A stretch of 9,368 nucleotides of DNA, from the NCBI GenBank assembly GCA_937967755.1, contig CALBTA010000478.1, positions 1 to 9,368 of the forward strand. Direction: 5' to 3'. Position 1 is the stretch's first letter, and each line of letters starts with the position of its first letter. Positions 7,063-9,368 of this stretch are shown here, piece after piece. The stretch is from an uncultured Planctomycetaceae bacterium. GTDB lineage: Bacteria > Planctomycetota > Planctomycetia > Pirellulales > Pirellulaceae. Below the pieces are notes generated by a model. That model saw only the letters and a program-made list of their open reading frames with translations. It did no database searches and had not been told where the DNA came from. Both the position numbers and the translations under genes were made by a program.

Positions 7063-9368
7063 GTGACGCTCGAGAATTCAAGTTGGTGGCTGCACCTGCT
7101 GGGAGTCGACACCAAAGGCATTCCGCCAAATGCCGAGTTGGAAGTGATCTGGACGAACCTTCCGCAATCGTGGCAGTGGTACGTCGTGTTTGCCATCATC
7201 GCAATCGGCGGCTACGGCATCTTCTGGCTCTACCAGCGCGAGATCAACACCTGCCCAAGGTGGGCGAAGCTGGTTCTCGGAGGGCTGCGGACTTGCACGC
7301 TGCTGGTGCTGATCATCATCATCTTTGGCCCGGCGCTGGTGCATACCAAGCGGAACGAGTTAAAGCCTTCGATCTTTCTGGTTCGCGACGACTCGCATTC
7401 AATGCAGTTTAAGGATGCCTACCTGGCCGACGACATCGCCGGACGGGCGGCAACCGTGCTGAATAAGACAGTCGACGATGTGCGGTCGGAAAACCCCAAC
7501 CGGGTCGAAGTACTCGACGCTTCGCTGTCAAAAGATGACTGGAAGTTTGTGGAGCAATTGCAGCGTCGGGGAAAACTTCACGTCGTTAATTTTTCCAACA
7601 CGACCGACCTCGTCGACACCCGCCCGCCCCTATCGGATTTGCAGCGGCAAGCCGCGCAGCAAAGGAAAGAAGACCCAAGGGCGTTGATGGCATCGTTGGC
7701 CAATGCCCGCTGGTTGGCTGGCATCGCGGGCGCGTTAGTATTGGGAGCGGCCGTGTTCGGATTCGCCGCCTGGTACAACAGTTCGATCAGCGTCACGTGG
7801 ACGCTGGGCATTATCGGTGCGGGTTGCGTTTTGGTGGCCGTGGTGATCGCCGGTTACAACGCGGTGAAAAACCCGGATATCGAGTTCGCCCAACTCTTCA
7901 CCGGCATCGAAGCGGAAGGGCCGCGGCGAAACCCCGACGCGCCCGATCCGGCCGAATCGCTGGAATCCGTCCGCCCGCTGCCGTCGCTGCAAGCCGCCGG
8001 CCAAGGTTCCGATTTGCACAAGGCGTTGGTCGAAGCACTGCGCGAACGCCACACGGCCGCCGCGATCATTTTCACCGACGGGCAACACACATCGCGCGAG
8101 CACACCCGCGATCAGTTGATCGCATTGGCTTCGCAAGAGGAGAAGCCCGATGAGGACCGCGTACCGATTTTCTTCGTCGGACTTGGCGACCCGCACAAGC
8201 CTCGCAACTTGGCGGTCAGTGATGTCTACGCCGATCCGCAAGTCTTCCCGGAAGAGCCGTTCGAGGTTCGCGCGGTCGTTCGCGGGCAAGACATCGGCAC
8301 GCGGCAAGTGCAAGTGGAATTGCTGGAGTACAAGCTTGACGCCGCGGGCGCTCCGGTTGGCGACCCGCGGGCGGTCGAGACGCGCACGGGCCAGGAGATT
8401 CCTGACACCGGCAAGCTTGATTTGATCTTCAAGGTCGACGCCGGCCAGCCGGGCATGTACGGGTATATCGTTCGCGTCGAGCAGATTGAGAACGAGTCGA
8501 ATACCGAAGACAACCAGCCTTCCACGCCGACGGTGGTGAAAGTTTTGGACGATAAAGCGAAGGTGTTGCTCATCGCCGGAGCGCCGACGTGGGAGTACCG
8601 CATGGTGCAGCGACTGCTGACGCGGGAGGATTCGGTCGAACTTTCCTGCTGGCTGCAAACGCTCGACGAGAACCGCGCGCAGGAAGGCGACAAGGTCATC
8701 ACGCAGTTGCCAGTCGATCGCAAGGGCCTCTTCGCCTACGACGTGGTGATGTTCATCGACCCCGATCCGGCTGAGTTCGACCCGCAGTGGATTGAACTGC
8801 TGAAGGACTTCGTCGGCGATCACGCCGGCGGGCTGATGTATATGGCCGGGCCGAAATTTTCTGGCCGGTTCCTGGGTGCCCCGCGCACGCGGATGATGCG
8901 CGACGTGCTGCCCGTCCGCTTGGGCGACGTCGGTGCGATGGAAGTGCAAAACTTGCTGGAAAGTAACACCCGCAGCTGGCCGTTGGGCATCGTCAGTTCG
9001 AACGTTGATCTACCGATCATGCGGTTCGAGTCGGACCCGATCGATTCGCTCAACCGTTGGAATTCGATGCCGGGCATCTACTGGAGTTTTCCGTCTGAAG
9101 GGGCCAAGCCGGCCGCCCGCGTGTTGATCGAGCACAGCGCTCCGGAGATGCGCAGCCTCAGCGGCAGCGGCTCTCGCCCGCTGTTGGTCGCCGGGCAATA
9201 TGGCTCCGGGCGGACGATCTACATGGGTTTCAACGGCACGTGGCGTTGGCGGAAGGTCGGCCACAATGCCGAGTACTTCAAGCGGTTCTGGATTCAAACC
9301 ACCCGTTACCTCATCGAAGGGCGTTCGCTGGAAGGCCGGCGGCGGGGTTACGTGGAGGCCGACAAGTC
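7063..9368 (+). CDS. VWA / GATase1-like membrane protein (3' truncated by window)
   Basis: The frame is open from GTG 7063 to the window edge, giving at least 768 residues with no stop. Two N-terminal membrane helices (about 39-58 and 68-93) precede a VWA domain with the metal-site DxSxS motif as D109, S111, S113 in FLVRDDSHSM. A strand KLHVVNFSNTTDLVD follows, then two further hydrophobic helices (about 217-237 and 244-266), and only then the rest of the VWA domain: GSDLHKAL (about 315) and AAIIFTDGQHTS (about 333-344). After this comes an Ig-like region (about 380-490; LAVSDVYADPQVFPEEPFEV) and a GATase1-like fold beginning KAKVLLIAGAPTWEYRM (about 498), with DVVMFIDPDP and GGLMYMAGP strands. 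No glutaminase catalytic triad could be assigned. GQYGSGRTIYMGFNGTWRWR is the usual late strand in this type of protein. It parallels the BatA-like gene in layout and is probably a distant paralogue; it lacks the BatA HLLNKRKF signature. It probably sits in the cytoplasmic membrane; function unknown. Confidence 0.88.
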   Translation, partial: MTLENSSWWLHLLGVDTKGIPPNAELEVIWTNLPQSWQWYVVFAIIAIGGYGIFWLYQREINTCPRWAKLVLGGLRTCTLLVLIIIIFGPALVHTKRNELKPSIFLVRDDSHSMQFKDAYLADDIAGRAATVLNKTVDDVRSENPNRVEVLDASLSKDDWKFVEQLQRRGKLHVVNFSNTTDLVDTRPPLSDLQRQAAQQRKEDPRALMASLANARWLAGIAGALVLGAAVFGFAAWYNSSISVTWTLGIIGAGCVLVAVVIAGYNAVKNPDIEFAQLFTGIEAEGPRRNPDAPDPAESLESVRPLPSLQAAGQGSDLHKALVEALRERHTAAAIIFTDGQHTSREHTRDQLIALASQEEKPDEDRVPIFFVGLGDPHKPRNLAVSDVYADPQVFPEEPFEVRAVVRGQDIGTRQVQVELLEYKLDAAGAPVGDPRAVETRTGQEIPDTGKLDLIFKVDAGQPGMYGYIVRVEQIENESNTEDNQPSTPTVVKVLDDKAKVLLIAGAPTWEYRMVQRLLTREDSVELSCWLQTLDENRAQEGDKVITQLPVDRKGLFAYDVVMFIDPDPAEFDPQWIELLKDFVGDHAGGLMYMAGPKFSGRFLGAPRTRMMRDVLPVRLGDVGAMEVQNLLESNTRSWPLGIVSSNVDLPIMRFESDPIDSLNRWNSMPGIYWSFPSEGAKPAARVLIEHSAPEMRSLSGSGSRPLLVAGQYGSGRTIYMGFNGTWRWRKVGHNAEYFKRFWIQTTRYLIEGRSLEGRRRGYVEADK

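Overview
The window carries one plus-strand gene cluster typical of Planctomycetes (Pirellula/Rhodopirellula-like). I infer this from the gene order (DUF58 protein, BatA-like VWA protein, giant PQQ-like propeller protein, second VWA/GATase-like membrane protein), the moderately high GC, and GTAG-type palindromic repeats in the junctions. The assignment rests on protein signatures and gene order; no search was run.

Layout: 1-528 is the C-terminal part of a DUF58 protein. A 102-bp gap then holds a striking paired palindrome (544-619). From 631 to 3005 lies a BatA-family protein (two N-terminal membrane helices, VWA domain, Ig-like and GATase1-like region, C-terminal helix) broken by a -1 frameshift near 1180; with one base restored it would be about 791 aa. 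From 3041 to 6994 is a predicted exported protein of about 1317 aa with TPR-like helices, a PQQ/BamB-like propeller, more helices, HEAT-like repeats, and a C-terminal propeller of six repeats of about 40 aa. A second, different palindrome (3071-3133) lies inside its signal-peptide-coding region. A third hairpin (7022-7041) lies in the next gap. From 7063 to the window edge is another VWA membrane protein with a GATase1-like domain; its VWA domain appears to be split by a two-helix membrane hairpin.

How they may work together: MoxR ATPase-DUF58-VWA clusters are known in many bacteria (Bat 'aerotolerance' loci in Bacteroidetes, MoxR systems elsewhere) and are thought to act in folding, activating or assembling envelope protein complexes. 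Here the MoxR gene would be expected just upstream, outside the window. The two VWA membrane proteins, each with an intact DxSxS motif, plausibly bind partners across the membrane, and the exported propeller/TPR/HEAT protein encoded between them is a candidate partner or client. That functional link is inference from gene order. All genes read the same way with short gaps and no convincing terminator, so co-transcription is likely. I saw no tRNA, rRNA, CRISPR array, transposase or phage gene.
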